NCBI GenBank assembly: GCA_018398765.1
Contig: JAHBMJ010003940.1
Span: 1 to 64,000, forward strand
DNA: 64,000 nt
Source: Chromera velia
Lineage: Eukaryota; Sar; Chromeraceae
Direction: 5' to 3'
The notes beneath the pieces were generated by a model. That model saw nothing but the letters and a program-made list of their open reading frames with translations. It searched no databases and had not been told where the DNA came from. This document shows positions 1 through 19,709 of this stretch, one piece after another; position 1 is the first letter of the stretch, and each line of letters opens with the position of its first letter. Made by a program: the position numbers and the translations under genes.

Positions 1-374
1 CCCCCCCCCCCTCTCTCTCCCTGTGTGTGTATGTATGTGTTTGTGTGTACATGTGTGTGTGAGTCAGTGTGTCTTGTGCTTTCTCTTGCCTTCGTCCTTC
101 GAGACGGCTGCTTTTATTCTAATGGAAATGCAGAGTCTATGGCGACCTGAGATGGCCTCATTTAGATGAGTCTGCCCAACGGATCGCGCAGTCAGAGAGC
201 CGCGGTTAGGTCGAGTTTGACATGAGTGTGTGTGTGTGTGTATGATGGCTTCTGTTGTAGGTTTCAGTGTCAAAAAATTGATGCTTCAGATGCTTCGACA
301 GACAATGCGTGGATCCTCTTCTCGAACAAACAGACAGGCAACCTCCCGTGACTCTTTCTTTCTGCGTGCTGCAG
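1..374. other. Upstream intron sequence of the photodecarboxylase gene
   Basis: GT-rich and mixed sequence before the first secure exon. The upstream exons of the gene, including the FAD-binding start, are not in the window or cannot be recognised here. A reading frame around 270-330 contains the residues WILFSNKQ, loosely like the expected region, but would need an intron of about 27 bases, so it was not used. Confidence 0.5.
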
Positions 375-7218
<6,844 letters not shown>

Positions 7219-9212
7219 TCTCCTTTCTGATTACGAGGGTCTTGCGATCGTACGAGGGGTTGGTTTAGTAGATTTAGATAAATGAAAAAACGTGAAAAAA
7301 CGAATGAATGAACTAGTGAATGAACGATGGGCCAATTGATGATTGCGCTGGCGCAGTACGAGTCCCCCAATGCATGCATGCTATGCGTTTCACATTGATA
7401 TCTGCGCGATAGAGACTATATACGAATCTATACGAGACAACTTCATTACAGAATATAAACTAGAGACACAAGACATTATTATGGAATTAATTGATATTGT
7501 TTTGTTAGTCCTTTTATCGTAAATTGTCATGCCCACTGCCCAGTGTCATGTTAGGTGCCATGCAACTTCGAGTCTTCGATATCGAAGTATAGAGACTGTG
7601 TGTACCAGAGTTTAAATTAAATGGTTTAAGAGAGAGTTTGGACTTTCAAAAAAAAGTTATCGCACTACTCATAATTAATTGCAAAAACTTAGTAAAAAAA
7701 CTAGACTAAGTAAAAACAGGGCTCTAGCCGTAGGCCCTAGCCTAAGAACTTTGACTATTTTGGAACACTAAACACAAATTCTAGCACAAATTTAGACTAA
7801 CTTTGCAATCAATCAATCAATCAAACAATCAATACAAACTTGAAGAAATTAATTTAGAATAGGAATCCAGAATCTTACAGAGAAATCTCAAAGAAGAAAT
7901 TTAATTAATTATAATTATAGCAGTATATAATTTAAATAATTTACATATAAGTTATTTGGAGGGGGAACGGTGCGTATACAGATCAATAATAGAACCTGAA
8001 ATAGAACCATAAACATTGTCAGTTAAAAAACGCCGGCCTTTTTTTTGTAACTCTCTTTTCTTGCTGAATATAGGATACAAGTGGACACTTTTCCGTACGC
8101 TAGCCTCTTCTTCTGTATCTCTCTGCCGCGCACGGCATTTCGAACCTCGGAAGAACTGAGAGACGGACAGAGTGACGCTCAGGGTGACAGATCTTCCTAG
8201 CGATCTCATCATGCAAACAGAAGATGATGATACCGATCAAAAATCTGCGCGGCAAGGCTGTGTTCTGTTCTGTTTCGATTCGGTATGGTGCGAGTTTTGT
8301 CAACAGCAGCGAGGGAAGAATGCTTAAGTTTCTTTGCCTAAAGAAAGACGAAAAAAGAAGCGGCCCACCTGCTTCCATGCAAAGATGCCGGACTTCTAAT
8401 TCCATCAATTGGATTCGCTGCATGCGAACTCATCCTCCCTTCAGACGAAGACTATGTCTTCAGACGGAATGCCTGTCCTCCTTTTTTTCTGCATCTGTAT
8501 TTAAGTATTGTGAACGAAAGCACAGAAGATGGACGCAAAAAAAAAGCCCCTCGATGCCTCAGTGCGTCCGTCAAGGTTTGGAAGACGAATCACGTGCAGA
8601 GACATGCGAGGAGGTGCTCCCTTTTCGCCTCCTCTCAGCTGCATTAAGCGGGCGGGGAGAGGGACAAAGAGGGAAACAAGGAAATGAGAACAAAGCTAGC
8701 AGGTACGGTCACAGCACAAAAATGATGGAATAAAGAAATGCAGGAATAATCCAAGAAAAGAACAACGGACAAACACAAAAAAAAGAGAAGGGAAGGAAGA
8801 AAGCAAGGAGGAAGAAAGGGGGAAAGAAATGGAAGGAGGGAAGAAAACGTGAAGGTTTCGCAGGTGTGGTGAAAGGAAAACAGAACGTTTCTGGTCCTCT
8901 CCTCTTCTTTTGTCTCACTTGGTCTTGTCTTGCGCTGCATTTTTCGTCCCCTTTTTGAATCGACAAGAAGAGTTCCCAATGGGTGAAATGAGACGCAAAC
9001 ATAAGGATTTTGGGTGGTTGTGTGGTTGGTGAGTCAAGTGGTGTCGATGCCACGCACCCAGACCGTTTTCATGGAGCTTGTGCGGAAAGCCAATACCTGT
9101 CTCCTATGGTTGCCTGCCTGCTTGCCTGTGAAGGTAGGCAACTTCAAAGAACGGCGCGACTTTGAGAAAGGACAAATAGAAGGAATAAATCAATTCGTGA
9201 CGCGTCTCCTCT
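7219..9212. other. Convergent spacer with AT-rich core
   Basis: Lies between the 3' ends of the photodecarboxylase and the acyltransferase. About 7400-7965 is strongly AT-rich with TTAATTAA-type words and no coding signal. From about 8000 the composition returns to normal. Reading frames around 8224-8733 and on the opposite strand overlap each other without splice support. The last exon or 3' UTR of the acyltransferase may lie in 8700-9060. Confidence 0.6.
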
Positions 9213-12200
9213 TCAGAAAAAGAACCAACCAACCAAGCAGGAAAGCAAAGGAAAGGGATTCATCTCATTGAATCCCACGTATGCAGGGAAACAAACCGAC
9301 TTACTTGCGCAGGGTAAAAGGTGAGAGACGCAAACGTCTGAGCCGAAGGCGCACGCCTCCCCTGGGTGCATACTCGCGTCGTCGTCGAAGTGGGGGCCGA
9401 AGGGCGGCACAACCACGGCGTTCCCTGCCGCGTCTTCCTCATGGTAGTATGTTTCCTCCGACCCCCGTCCTCTCTTGCTGCTTTCCTCGGCAAGAGACAA
9501 AGCAGGAGACGGGAGGGGAAACGAAGGGTCAGAAGTTCCTTTGTCAGACATTCCGGAAACAGAAGCACTGGTTTGCATGGAAGCAACCTTAGTGACCCTG
9601 TGAATCGTTACTGCATTTCTGTGTGTGTCCACGAGAAAGGTGTCGGATGGGTCTTTGATCGTTGTTTGCCTTTCCCGTTCCTTTAGTTCTTCAAGACACT
9701 CCATCTCCCACTCTCTCTTCCGTTTTTGAAACTTCGCAGTCTCCTCAACCGGGTGTCCGAGCACATGCGCACGTGAGTGCTCGAAGTCATGGCAAATTTC
9801 AGAAAAGAAACCGTCGAAATCGGAAAAGTCCTTGGGGAGGATCGGCGGCTCTCTGTAAAATTTGACTTCCGGCCCCCCCTTCTCCTTCCTCTCAAACAAC
9901 CGCGAAGACGAAGAAACAGTCCCAACAGGACGCGCAGCAAAATTTGTTCGCTCATCCAAAACCTGACAGTGAAAGAAAGAGGGCAGATAGAACCCTTACG
10001 CAAGTAAATGATCTGAGGCATAAAATCGAGTGAATCCGAAAGAAAGAAAAGAACAAATAAAGAAATGGCAAAGCTCCACGGGCGAGCGGCTGATGTAAGC
10101 GAGAGTCACGGCAGCAGCAAGCGGAAGGATGAAGACAATGGCGGCCAGACACTCCGATTGATTTTTTGTGTTTCTCTGAGTGCATGTTCACTGCCAAAGA
10201 GACAAAGAAGAAAGCATAAACGTGAGAAAGAGAATCTTGCGTTCTCAATCGATCCCGCAATCCGTCCCTCTCTTCAAGGAATTCCTTCCTGCCCCACCAG
10301 CGCTCCATAAAGGCAGGTGCCAAGAAACAGACTGTAAAGTGGAAACATAAATTGGACTACAAAACCCCATCACGTCTCTAGCACAGAAACGGACCGAACG
10401 CCTCTTGGACAACAAAACCCCATCACGTCTCAAGCACAGAAACGGACCGAACGCCTCTTGGACAACAAAACCCCATCACGTCTCAAGCACAGAAACGGAC
10501 CGAACGCCTCTCAGAGAGGCTTTTCAAGTTCTCAGGAATGAAGCCAAGAACATCCAGCCGGTGGATGCATCATTCGCTTGACCGTGTTAGCTTGCCAATG
10601 ACTCATGCCTTCCTGCGTGCCTTTGTATTTCCGAATTTTTGTGCTCCCTCTTTCCCGCCTTCATTCATTTCATCCCTTCCTCCCTCAAGTCTGCTGTCTC
10701 CTCCTTCTCTGTATTCCGTCGTGCTTTCGGTCTGTCTTTATCTCGTTCCCACACTTTCTTTCTCTTCTTTTTTCTTGTCTTCTCTTCTCTCCCGGTCTCT
10801 CTCTCTCTCTGATGACTCTCATGCAGACGCACCCACCCACCTGAAGTTGGCCGTCTGTGTAGATGACCTGCACAGGAATGCCTCTCGAATACGCGTACTG
10901 CAGGAGTCCTGAATCAGAAGAACAAGAAGAAGCAGAAGAAAAAGAAGAAGAAAGACAGCAAAAATCTCGCTCATTCTGTGTATCATTCAGCGATCAGGAA
11001 GAGCAAAACAACAGCCACAGGGCTCACAGAGACACTGCTGTAGTCCTCAGAAATGAAGAAAACTCCCCATGGACACGTACTTCTGACCAAGATCGATCAG
11101 TGTAGAGTCTGTCTGTCTGTCTGTCTGTCTGCCTGTCTGTGTGTCTGTGTGTCTGTCTGTCTGTCTGTCTGCCTGTGTGTCTGTCTGTCTGTCTGTCTGT
11201 CTGCCTGCCTCTTCTTCCAACACCTAATTGTGCAAATGTCCACAATTTTCCCTCGTTCCTTTGATCCAGTCAATTCTGCGTCGCTATTTTCTTCCTTCTC
11301 CATTTTTGCAATTTTATGCCTCAACGCTTCCCCCTCTTGTTTCCTGCTTCGTCTCCTCACCCTTCTTTAGTCGAATGGGCTGCTTCAGAGAAGCCTTGCA
11401 GTGGGATCGCGTCCCTTCAGGATACCCAAGCAGACCGGTCCGAATGTTCTTCTCACGATCGAACTGTGAGTCCAACCAAGCAGAGAAACGATCAGCGCCC
11501 TCACGACCTCTCGCAGCGTTCCGATTGAAAAACCAGACTGCAAACGCCCATGCAGGCAGGCAAAGAGGGACGACAGAGAGGAGGAGGAAGGATGAGTGAG
11601 AACCAAAAAGACATGCTTGCTTCAAGCCTGCATGGCAGCACGGGCTCGAGCCCCCTGCCCACCCAATCAACTGCTCAACCGAAGAAAGGCACAGGCAGAA
11701 ACAATGGCAGGGAGAGTTGAGGAGAAGGAGCAAAAAGAGGACGGCCCAATTCGCTACGATTCAACACATTAATACATCGGAAAGGAACACACACATACAC
11801 ACACAGAGAGAGAGAGAGAGAGACAGAGACACAGACACACACACACACACACGCACACGCGTTCATACAGACATCCACGCGCAGATGGGGACAGACAGCC
11901 AGAAAGGAAAAGTCGTCCGTTAATTCATCAGGAGGTCATCCAAAGATAATGCAGCCGAAGGAAGACACGCACGACCAACATACATACATACATACAGGCT
12001 CCCACTTGTGCGTCCGCCATGCATTCATTCATTACGCCATGCACGTACCGACATACGAATGTATCGACCCTTGGGCAAACATGCCGACTACCAACCTGTG
12101 TTGGTTCTTCTGGTCATCAACCAAGTTAGGGGAAAGGCAAGAGCGACTGCCCAACGTGCAAGCATGTTGCCCTGGTGATCCTGATCCCACCCATGCACGC

Positions 12201-13012
12201 ATTCGCAAACATGCAAATAAACCCCACCGCTAGAATTCTCTCACACGCCGCAAAGCAACCGGGGGGAGGCAACAGGAAAGACGCGGAAGGAAGGTAAAGC
12301 AGAAGCCGGGAAGGGATGGAGAAATGGAGAGAGTGGAAGGAGGAGAGGGGCAGAGAGAGAGTAGAGAACTGGTCGTGATCGATCAGAGACCAAGGGGAAA
12401 AAGAAAAGGACAAAAGTCGCTCTGCTTAAAGGAGTCATGAATCAGTCCGGAGAAGTGATCCAGGTGCAGGGACAGGAGAGGACTGGGTGAAGGTATGGTT
12501 GGAGAGGGAGGGAACGCCCGAAGAAGACAAGGGTTAAAAGAAGATCACGTCGATGGTAGACGGATGCGCACAGGACTTACCGCCACAACATCTGCACGAA
12601 CCAGGGAAGCAAAAACAGCAGGCCGGTGATTTTATGTCGAAACCACAAAAAGAAGACACACAAAGCGTGTCCGCGTTGACACGGACAGTGCAGAGATAGA
12701 GGTGATTTTTCGAAGATGCCTAACAGCTCGCTTCAGTCTATTCTCCTTCAACACTGACGTACCGTGCGTGAAGAAGTCTGCCCAGCCCTGGTGGTTCAGG
12801 AGATATATAACCCGTGCCTCCCTTTCGAGAGGTGAGCTTCCCTCCATTTCGCGAAAGTACACACCGTACCGTTGGCTCAGCCACACAGTCCAGAGTTCGT
12901 GAGATCGAAGGGAGTCGGTCCAAAGGGCGGCGGAAGGGAGGACACAGAACATGTACAGAACTTCATACAAGAAATGCAAAACTTTGCACACGCCCTCCAG
13001 AGAGAGCGTCAT
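9213..13012 (-). CDS. Lysophospholipid (LPLAT/AGPAT-type) acyltransferase, multi-exon
   Basis: Transfers an acyl chain from acyl-CoA to a lysophospholipid or glycerol phosphate at a membrane. The first exon starts with ATG at 13012, just after an in-frame TGA, with a hydrophobic segment at residues 11-31 and the catalytic NHQGWAD motif (NHx4D) at residues 73-79. An exon at 11537-11361 carries YPEGTRS, the acyl-acceptor motif. The exon at 10908-10841 encodes GLLQYAYSRGIPVQ, and the one starting at 9962 encodes KFYREPPILPKDFSDFDGFF; both match the distal part of this family. The second exon is unclear: frame 12575-12700 encodes a hydrophobic stretch ending in a GTAAGT donor. The 9962 exon has a strong donor after 9305, so the true 3' end may lie below 9213. 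Introns hold a 53-bp minisatellite and CA/GA and TCTG runs. Substrate cannot be told from sequence. The gene is head-to-head with the Pro-rich gene at 13780. Confidence 0.8.
10358..10516. repeat. 53-bp minisatellite, three copies
   Basis: Copies start at 10358, 10411 and 10464, each beginning ACAAAACCCCATCACGTCTC and nearly identical. They lie in an intron of the acyltransferase gene. Confidence 0.9.
11108..11212. repeat. (TCTG)n microsatellite
   Basis: Tetranucleotide array with TGCC and TGTG variants in an acyltransferase intron. It runs CT/GT on the plus strand although the gene is on the minus strand. Confidence 0.9.
11788..11861. repeat. (CA)n(GA)n(CA)n microsatellite
   Basis: Compound dinucleotide run in an acyltransferase intron. 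On the coding (minus) strand it reads as GT/CT. Confidence 0.9.
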
Positions 13013-13779
13013 GTTTCACCGTCTCCGTGTGAAGAAGTTTACGTGGTAGAAATCCAGATCAGTAGATATGCGCTCCTGTCACCCACTACCAAAACAGGAG
13101 GCTGAAGAGAAGCCAAGGGAAGAAGAGCGCACTTTTGCTTTGCTTTCGGAGCCGTCTCCGAAGATGCAAAATTTCTCCTCCAACGGGTAAGGTCGAACTC
13201 CTTGATCTCATGCAAAGCGACAGAGCAAGGCTTTCATAATTTCGTCTCTACTTTTTGTGTTGGATCGAAGGCCTGGCAGTCTCCGGCACATCATCACGCC
13301 ATACATTCCAGTCATGATGATTCGACACTGTCAGTATATAGGTCATGCTGACACATGCATGCGCGATGTCTTCTCGCGAGATGTGGCGGCGCGCCGTCAC
13401 GCCGCCGCTCGCGATCGCCGCCGCCCCGCGCCGCCGAAGCGCGTACTTGCTGAATCTTACTGATAGTTCTGGACTTGCATCGCGCTTGTTCTGGCAGGTG
13501 GTCTGCTGGCAGACATTGGCAGACCGTCGCCCTTCTCCGCATACATATACACACAGCGTGCAATGCAATCGAAAACGCATTTGAAGGACAGCGTAGATCG
13601 ATCAGCGTTTGTCTGTGTCACTGGAACGAACACACGATCTGTCAGACTGTCTTTCGACAAATACGGGTGGATCGACTGGTCGACCTGTATATATATCTGT
13701 CTGTCTTTCTTTAAAGCTTGCAGCAGTCTTGCCAATCAGCAATTCGTCGAAGTCGTCGTGCTGACAAGAAAACATCAGA
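13013..13779. promoter_or_regulatory. Divergent promoter region with a CpG-dense patch
   Basis: This 767-bp gap separates the start codons of the acyltransferase (-) and the Pro-rich protein (+). A GC-rich, CpG-dense patch at about 13378-13445, made of GCCG and GCGC words, is the most GC-rich stretch seen in the window. It is presumably a shared promoter; no core element was identified. Confidence 0.45.
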
Positions 13780-16700
13780 ATGGTGAGTGAGTGACTGAAT
13801 ATATGTAGTGTGGGTGTCTCTGGACGGTTTGTTTCTAACCCGGGGTTTCCTTGTCCCGTCTACCCAGATCGCCTTTGTGACATGCACGGCACTACGCTGC
13901 CTCCTCACTCACCCTTTGGCAGCGTTTCGCTCTCAATAATCGTTCATGCATTTGTCCTTAGAGGTTTCGGCCGCTTTCCGTATCTGCACGTATTCACCTC
14001 ACAGGGAGAATTGTGCACAGATCGAGATCTTCAATTCTTCGTGTGATCATGCTCTGCACACCTCCCATCTACGTGGCAGAGGCGCTTAGTGAGTGCGTGC
14101 ATCAGAAGCCCTTCAGAAGAATACACTACAGTGTGCTGTGCAATGTTGGATTGTGTGCACATCTGTGTGTGTCTGTTCACCTCTGCCTGCAGAATAACTT
14201 TGGAGCGCCCCCGATGGGAACGCCTCCTCCTATGGGAGCCCCCCCCCCTATGGGAGCCCCCCCACCAATGGGCGGACCCCCCCCTCCGATGGGCTCCAGG
14301 CCCCCCCAGACAGCGCCGTTCGGTGGCGGGAGAGGTGCAGGAGGAACAGGAGCGCCGATGGCGTTTGGAGGGACGATAGGGCGCGGCAGGGCGGCTGGAG
14401 GGAGCATGTACCCACAGTCCTCCATGGCGAGCCCCTTCGGACCGCCGCCAGGAGCGGTCAGCCCCTATGCTTATGCATCTAGCCCAGTTAGTTGTCCGAT
14501 GCATTTTCACCGAGCCTGAAATCTCGCGTCTGCCCATGAAGTTTATGCCAGATTTTCAGAGAGAGCGAGACATGAACGGAGGCATGGTCAAGAGGGAGCG
14601 GAAATGACGAAGACCTGTGTTGATAAGGGAGGGCGGGGAGCGAGTAGACGTCTCTCTCTACACATTTCACTCTTCTGCTGGTCCCTTCTGACTCGTCCTC
14701 AGCCGTCAAGAGTCTCTCTCTCTTCCCCCNNNNNNNNNNNNNNCCCCCCCCTCCCTCTCTGTGTGTTCATACCTTTGTCCTTCACCCTTGACGATGCAGC
14801 AGAGGCCCCCCGGCACTGTCCTCAGCGGCCCGCCTCGTGGAGTCTTTGACAGCGACCCCCCCGAGCCAGAGAGGAAGGTCGACCGGACGCCCACCCTCGC
14901 TCCGACAGGAGGAGGAGACGGCGGAGGATTTGCTGTCAGTCAGTCCATCGGCGATTCGCCTTTTTCTTGATTTTCATTGTGTGCACGTGCGCATGCGTGC
15001 GTGTGTGTTCCATGCATATATGTGCGTGCACGTGCTTTTGCGTGTGCGTGTGAGTGTGTGAATTGCTTACTCTCTTAACCTCCCTTTTTGATCCTCATTT
15101 CGCCCCCTTCCTCCCGTGCCCTGGTTGTGTTGCTCCAAGAAAGCGCAAAATGAAATGTACATGATCTCTCGTTTCGCAAGCAGCGCAATTGGTGTAGGGG
15201 TCAATAATGTTTTTCGGGCGAAGACTGAATCAACCCCTTGATGATCTGTACTCGTGCAATCAATCCATCGATGCAGAAATCGACCAACGCACCCCCTCCC
15301 CCCCCAACCTCCAGCGGCACTAATTGGTTTGACAGACCCTCCCCATCCCCTCCAGGAGTTCCCAACGGCATTATCGGGAATTCCCCACACCCTCCCCCTG
15401 TGTCGGGTGAGTGGGTTAGAGAATCATCTCATCGATTTAGTTTCTCTCAGCACTCGTTCTACAGTCAGTGTCCTTTATGTGCCAGAACTAATCCGAGAAT
15501 GAAGACATTTTTGATTCGGGTGTTCGGGCTCCTGTCTCTTCTCTGTGCAACCCCACATCCGTCCATCCATTCCCCTCTCGATCTGAGCTTGTGCAGCTCC
15601 CCTTCAGTCTGCCTCTGGCGAAAGTTTCTTCACGACGGAGCGCAAGGACGGGACAGCCGCCTCAACAGACAGAGAAGAGACACCCACCCTCGGACTCGGA
15701 CTTGGAGGAGGAGATATTCCGGTTGGTGGGTTGGTTGGTTGGTGCGTGTGCAGACAGACGACACTTTTCTTCCCTGCCCCTACCCCTGTTTCTCGGCGAT
15801 TCTTCACTGTAGCCTGCCTATAATTTTGTTCCTCACCTGCCATTCCTCTCCTCCTCTCCTGCCATGCATCTCCCAATTGAATTACCCTTTCTGGTTGCAT
15901 GGTATCTCGTGGGTCCTCCCAACCCGCTCGACTTCTTCCAGGGCCATGCATGCACGTAGTTTTGTTTCTGTCTCTTTCATGCATGCATTTGTCCGTCTGC
16001 CCCTTTCTCCCTCCCTCCCTCCCTGTGTGTGCAGAAGGCCACAGACCCATTTGGGACAAGTGCGCCGCCGCCCCCTGCGAGTGGAGGCAGGGGGTGGTTT
16101 GACTCTCCGAAGACGACCACTCCTGCTCCGGCTCCTCCTGTGATTAGTCAGTCAACCAGTGAGTGATACAGTGCTTGACTGAAGAGGTTACAACATGCTC
16201 GGCTGCAACAAAAATGCAAAGAAGGGGCAAGGGCGGGGCCGGCAATGTGTCTGTCCGTCTGTTTGTCTGCCTGTCTGTTAGTGTGAGAGAGAGCATTATT
16301 TATTTGTTGGTCTCACAAAACACAACGTGCATACCTGCGATCTGAAGGTCTGATCGCACGTGGATTGCGTAGACGACTGGGAAATCCGCCCTCTCTCTCT
16401 TTTCCCTTTTCTTTCTTTCTTTCTGCCTCTGCTTGCAGCCCCCCCCCAGCAGGAGGCTTCTTTCTCGGGAGACGGCGAGAGCTTCTTTGCCTCGAAGAGA
16501 CCCACACAGGAGGAAGAGGAGGAGGAAGAGGAGGAGTTTCCCCCCAAACCCGCGGGCGACAGCCCTCAGAATCAGAAGCCTGCGTCGAACGGAATTCCCC
16601 CCCCGAAGGTCAGAGTGAGTGAAGTTGCATGCATGCATGAATGAATGAACCTGCGAGTGTGCATGTTACAAACACACATGGGAGCGGGAGGGTGGGGGGA

Positions 16701-19142
16701 TAGGATTCTTTTTCTGGTATGATTGACGATTTGCAACTGTTGTTGTGCAGAGTGTGCTGAAGTGACCAGCTTTTTGTCGGAGATCTGAAGGCACTCACTG
16801 CAGATAGATAGACAGATCCATTTTTTGAATTCTGACAGGATGAGATTTCCGGCAAAGCATTCTGTCAAACTCGGTTCGTTCGAAGGGCTTTTGAAAGAAG
16901 ACGCTTTCTGAAATTGCCCACGGACGGGTATGTGCAACTCCTCCTTGCCGCGATCCTTGGTTCTGAAGACCTTTTTTGTTGGTCTGGCTTTTGGCCGATT
17001 GCCATCTATTTTCCTCTGTGTGCCTGTTCATGAATCGGGTGGGTGCGTGTACGTACCAATTCTCACTCCCGTCTTTTCTTCGTAAGGCCTCCTTTGTGCA
17101 TCGACCTGCCTGCCTGCCTGCCTGCATGCATGCATGCATTCGTGCAGCAACCTTCCGTGATCCCTCCCAACGGTCTCGAAGAGAAGGATGAGACCCCCAC
17201 TCAGAATCTTGGTGGAGTGATGGGAGACACGAACGGAGGCTTCACGGTCTGTCTGCTTGTCGGCACGTGTATGTGTGAGGAAATCCTTGTTCTTCGTTCG
17301 CTGTCTGCCTTCCGCCACCTTTTCATCTTTGCTTCCTTCCTCATCCTCAAGAGAGAGAGAGAGAGAGAGAGAGAGAACTTTCCTCAGACTCCTACAATCC
17401 TTCCGTCCCCCTTTATCTGCAGAACCCAAGCGATAGCTTTGCCCCCAGCACAACCCCCCCCCCTCCCAGCACAGGGGCTAACTGGTTCGGCACACCCGCC
17501 AGCGGAAGCTCTCGAGTCACCCCAGCGGCTGCCGCCCCGCCCCCGTCTGTTCCCCCTATGGGTGGGTCAGTGTCCTGTGAGACAAGACGAGACGAGACGA
17601 GACGAGACGAGACGAGACCAGCGAGAGGGAGGGAGGGAGGGAGGGATGACTCGCTCAGATGGACGAAATCGAATGCAAACAGGCAGACAGTCAAGTCAAC
17701 CAAACATAAGGATGTAAGTGGGTTTTCTTGTCAGGTTCGCTGGGAGCCATCAGGCCTGCAGGGAGTTCAATCGGCGAAGGAAGGGGATGTTGTTACATCA
17801 ATCAAATAGATGAAGAAGGAAACGAAGATAAAGTATCGCCTTGAAGAAGTGAAGGAAAGGGTCAACGTCAAAGAAACGGGTCAAAAGATCTGATGCGTTC
17901 TCATTTTTTCTCCTCTCCTTTGTATCCCCCCCTCCTCATCTCATTTGGGCAACCACTCCTCTCCTGTCCTCCTCTCTGCCCAATGCAGCCACCCCTACGC
18001 AAGTACAAGCCGGAGAGGAAATGAGACAGACGTCCGAGGACAGTGGGGGTGTGGGTGTTTTTGGTTCGACCGCAGAGCGACAGACGCCCCTCAACGGAGA
18101 ACTGCAACAACCTCCAACGGGGGTGAGCCGCGAACATGACAGAGACAGACCGATAGATCCTTTGTTTGACAAAGTAGCCATTTCAGCTCCTTCTTTTGTT
18201 TTTCCCGCTTCTTTCTTCTCTCCATTCTTCTTTCACCGGGATCCTTGTTTCTTTTTCTTCGGCCTTGTTTCCGTGCGGTTTCATGAGTCTGAGGAGGCTT
18301 TGCGACCATCCCCTTATTTCCTTCGCCCTTCTTCCTTTTCTGCCTTTGCCGCTTCGCTCCGTCTTTTCCTGCCGCAAAAAGTCGCGTGGTGTTTGTTTTT
18401 GTGACTGTGCTTGTTTCTGGGAGTCAGTTTGCATCGCCGTCTCCCCTTGTCCGTCTACACACACATATGCACAGCTGAATGATAGCTGAATGACGCACGC
18501 ATGTGTGCCTGCCATGCGGCTTCAGCAGTCTCCCTTCGGCACGCAAGGGGCGGAGAGGCGAGAAGCGGGCCCGCCAGGCGAAAAGATGACAGTGGAGGTT
18601 CGTCAGTCATCCCGGCTGTTGTGTCTCTCTCTGTCTCTCACACACACACGCATGCACAGACACGCGCTGACCAGGTCTCTGTAGTTGTCATCCATGTCTT
18701 CTTGTACTGTTTTTGATCTTCGGAGGGGGGATAGGATTGTTGTAACCCGACCCTCCCTGAAAAGTGCACGCAAGCTTCCGAGAGTCTCGATTCGAGAGAG
18801 AGAAGGACAGAGGGAGACAATGCGAGAAAAAGAGAGACATGGACGGGAAAAAGTAACAAAGAAAAGAAAGAAAGAAAGAAAGAAGCGACGGAAAAAAACA
18901 AAGAAAGAAGGGCAGAGAAAGAGAGGAAAGGAGGAGTGAAAGGAAAGCGGGAAGGAATGCAGACACGACGGACATTTGAAAACAGAAATGCAGCATGCAG
19001 AGGTCGCGTGTCCACTCGCCTGCCAATGAACCGTTCCGAGGTCGCCTCCTCTCTTTCTTTCCGACATTTTTGCTCACTGTATGTATATCTTTCATTCAAC
19101 TTGTATTTGCCCTCCCCCTCCCGCCCCTCTCTCTGTCTGTAT

Positions 19143-19195
<53 letters not shown>

Positions 19196-19709
19196 TTGTT
19201 GCAGGATCTGTACGAACTGATTGAGGCGTCCAGAAAAAGAGCGGATGAAAGGGACCGCCAGCACGAGGAGGAAGCGGCGGCCCTCAAAGAGGAAGTGAAA
19301 AAGGTGGGCTGGGGGTGAGACCAGATTGGTTGGCTGTCTGTCTGCCCCTCGCTGCGTCGCTATCTCCCCCTCGTGTGCTTTGCTTTTTGCTGGCTTGCTG
19401 TTTGTATGTCTGTTTCCTTTCGGTGTGTCGGCCTTTCGGTTCCTCTCCCTCGCTGCTGATCTCTTTTTCTTTCTCAGGCAGCAGACGTTTGTGGCATCTG
19501 AACTACTTTAGATTGCGCAGCCCATGCTGTTTCACTGCCTCTCTGCTTCTCTTTGGCTGTATTCAACTCTATGTGCTGCGTCTACTAATCTTTTTCAGAT
19601 GCAAGAACGATTTCGGAGATTTGAGGACTTCCTGGCAAAACACCGCACCGAAATTCAACAAATATTTACAGAGCGGGAGGCGTCTCCTTCCATGAGCGGG
19701 GAGTTCTGA
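13780..19709 (+). CDS. Pro-rich protein with repeated WF/FF motifs and C-terminal coiled coil
   Basis: No family was recognised. Thirteen exons join with every phase closing: 13780-13782, 14193-14486, 14800-14934, 15277-15406, 15597-15721, 16035-16158, 16439-16608, 17148-17246, 17423-17561, 17989-18122, 18526-18597, 19205-19303, 19599-19709, giving 544 residues. The first coding exon is only ATG, followed by the donor GTGAGT. Residues 2-100 are PPMG repeats and Gly-rich. The middle is disordered, with five spaced motifs (NWFDRP, ESFFTT, GWFDSP, ESFFAS, NWFGTP) and short DPFG, SPFG and DSFAP words, plus an acidic E run. The last 70 residues form a charged coiled coil (heptad-like, rich in K, R and E). 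Short aromatic motifs in disordered chains of this kind often bind coat or adaptor proteins, so a trafficking scaffold is possible but unproven. A 14-base N gap lies in intron 2. A further exon at about 16842-16928 is possible but not needed. Confidence 0.8.
14730..14743. other. Assembly gap (N run)
   Basis: Fourteen N between two C homopolymers inside intron 2 of the Pro-rich gene. True length unknown. Confidence 0.99.
17582..17617. repeat. (GACGA)n pentanucleotide repeat
   Basis: Tandem GAGAC/GACGA units just inside the intron that starts at 17562. Confidence 0.9.
19142..19193. repeat. (TC)n(TG)n microsatellite
   Basis: Compound run that forms the pyrimidine tract immediately before the acceptor of the coiled-coil exon at 19205. 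Confidence 0.95.

Noticed and set aside
270-350. Frame containing WILFSNKQ upstream of the first secure exon
   Set aside because: Resembles the expected region only weakly and would require a 27-base intron.
10358-10516. CRISPR-like direct repeats
   Set aside because: Copies are contiguous without unique spacers, so this is a minisatellite; the host is a eukaryote.
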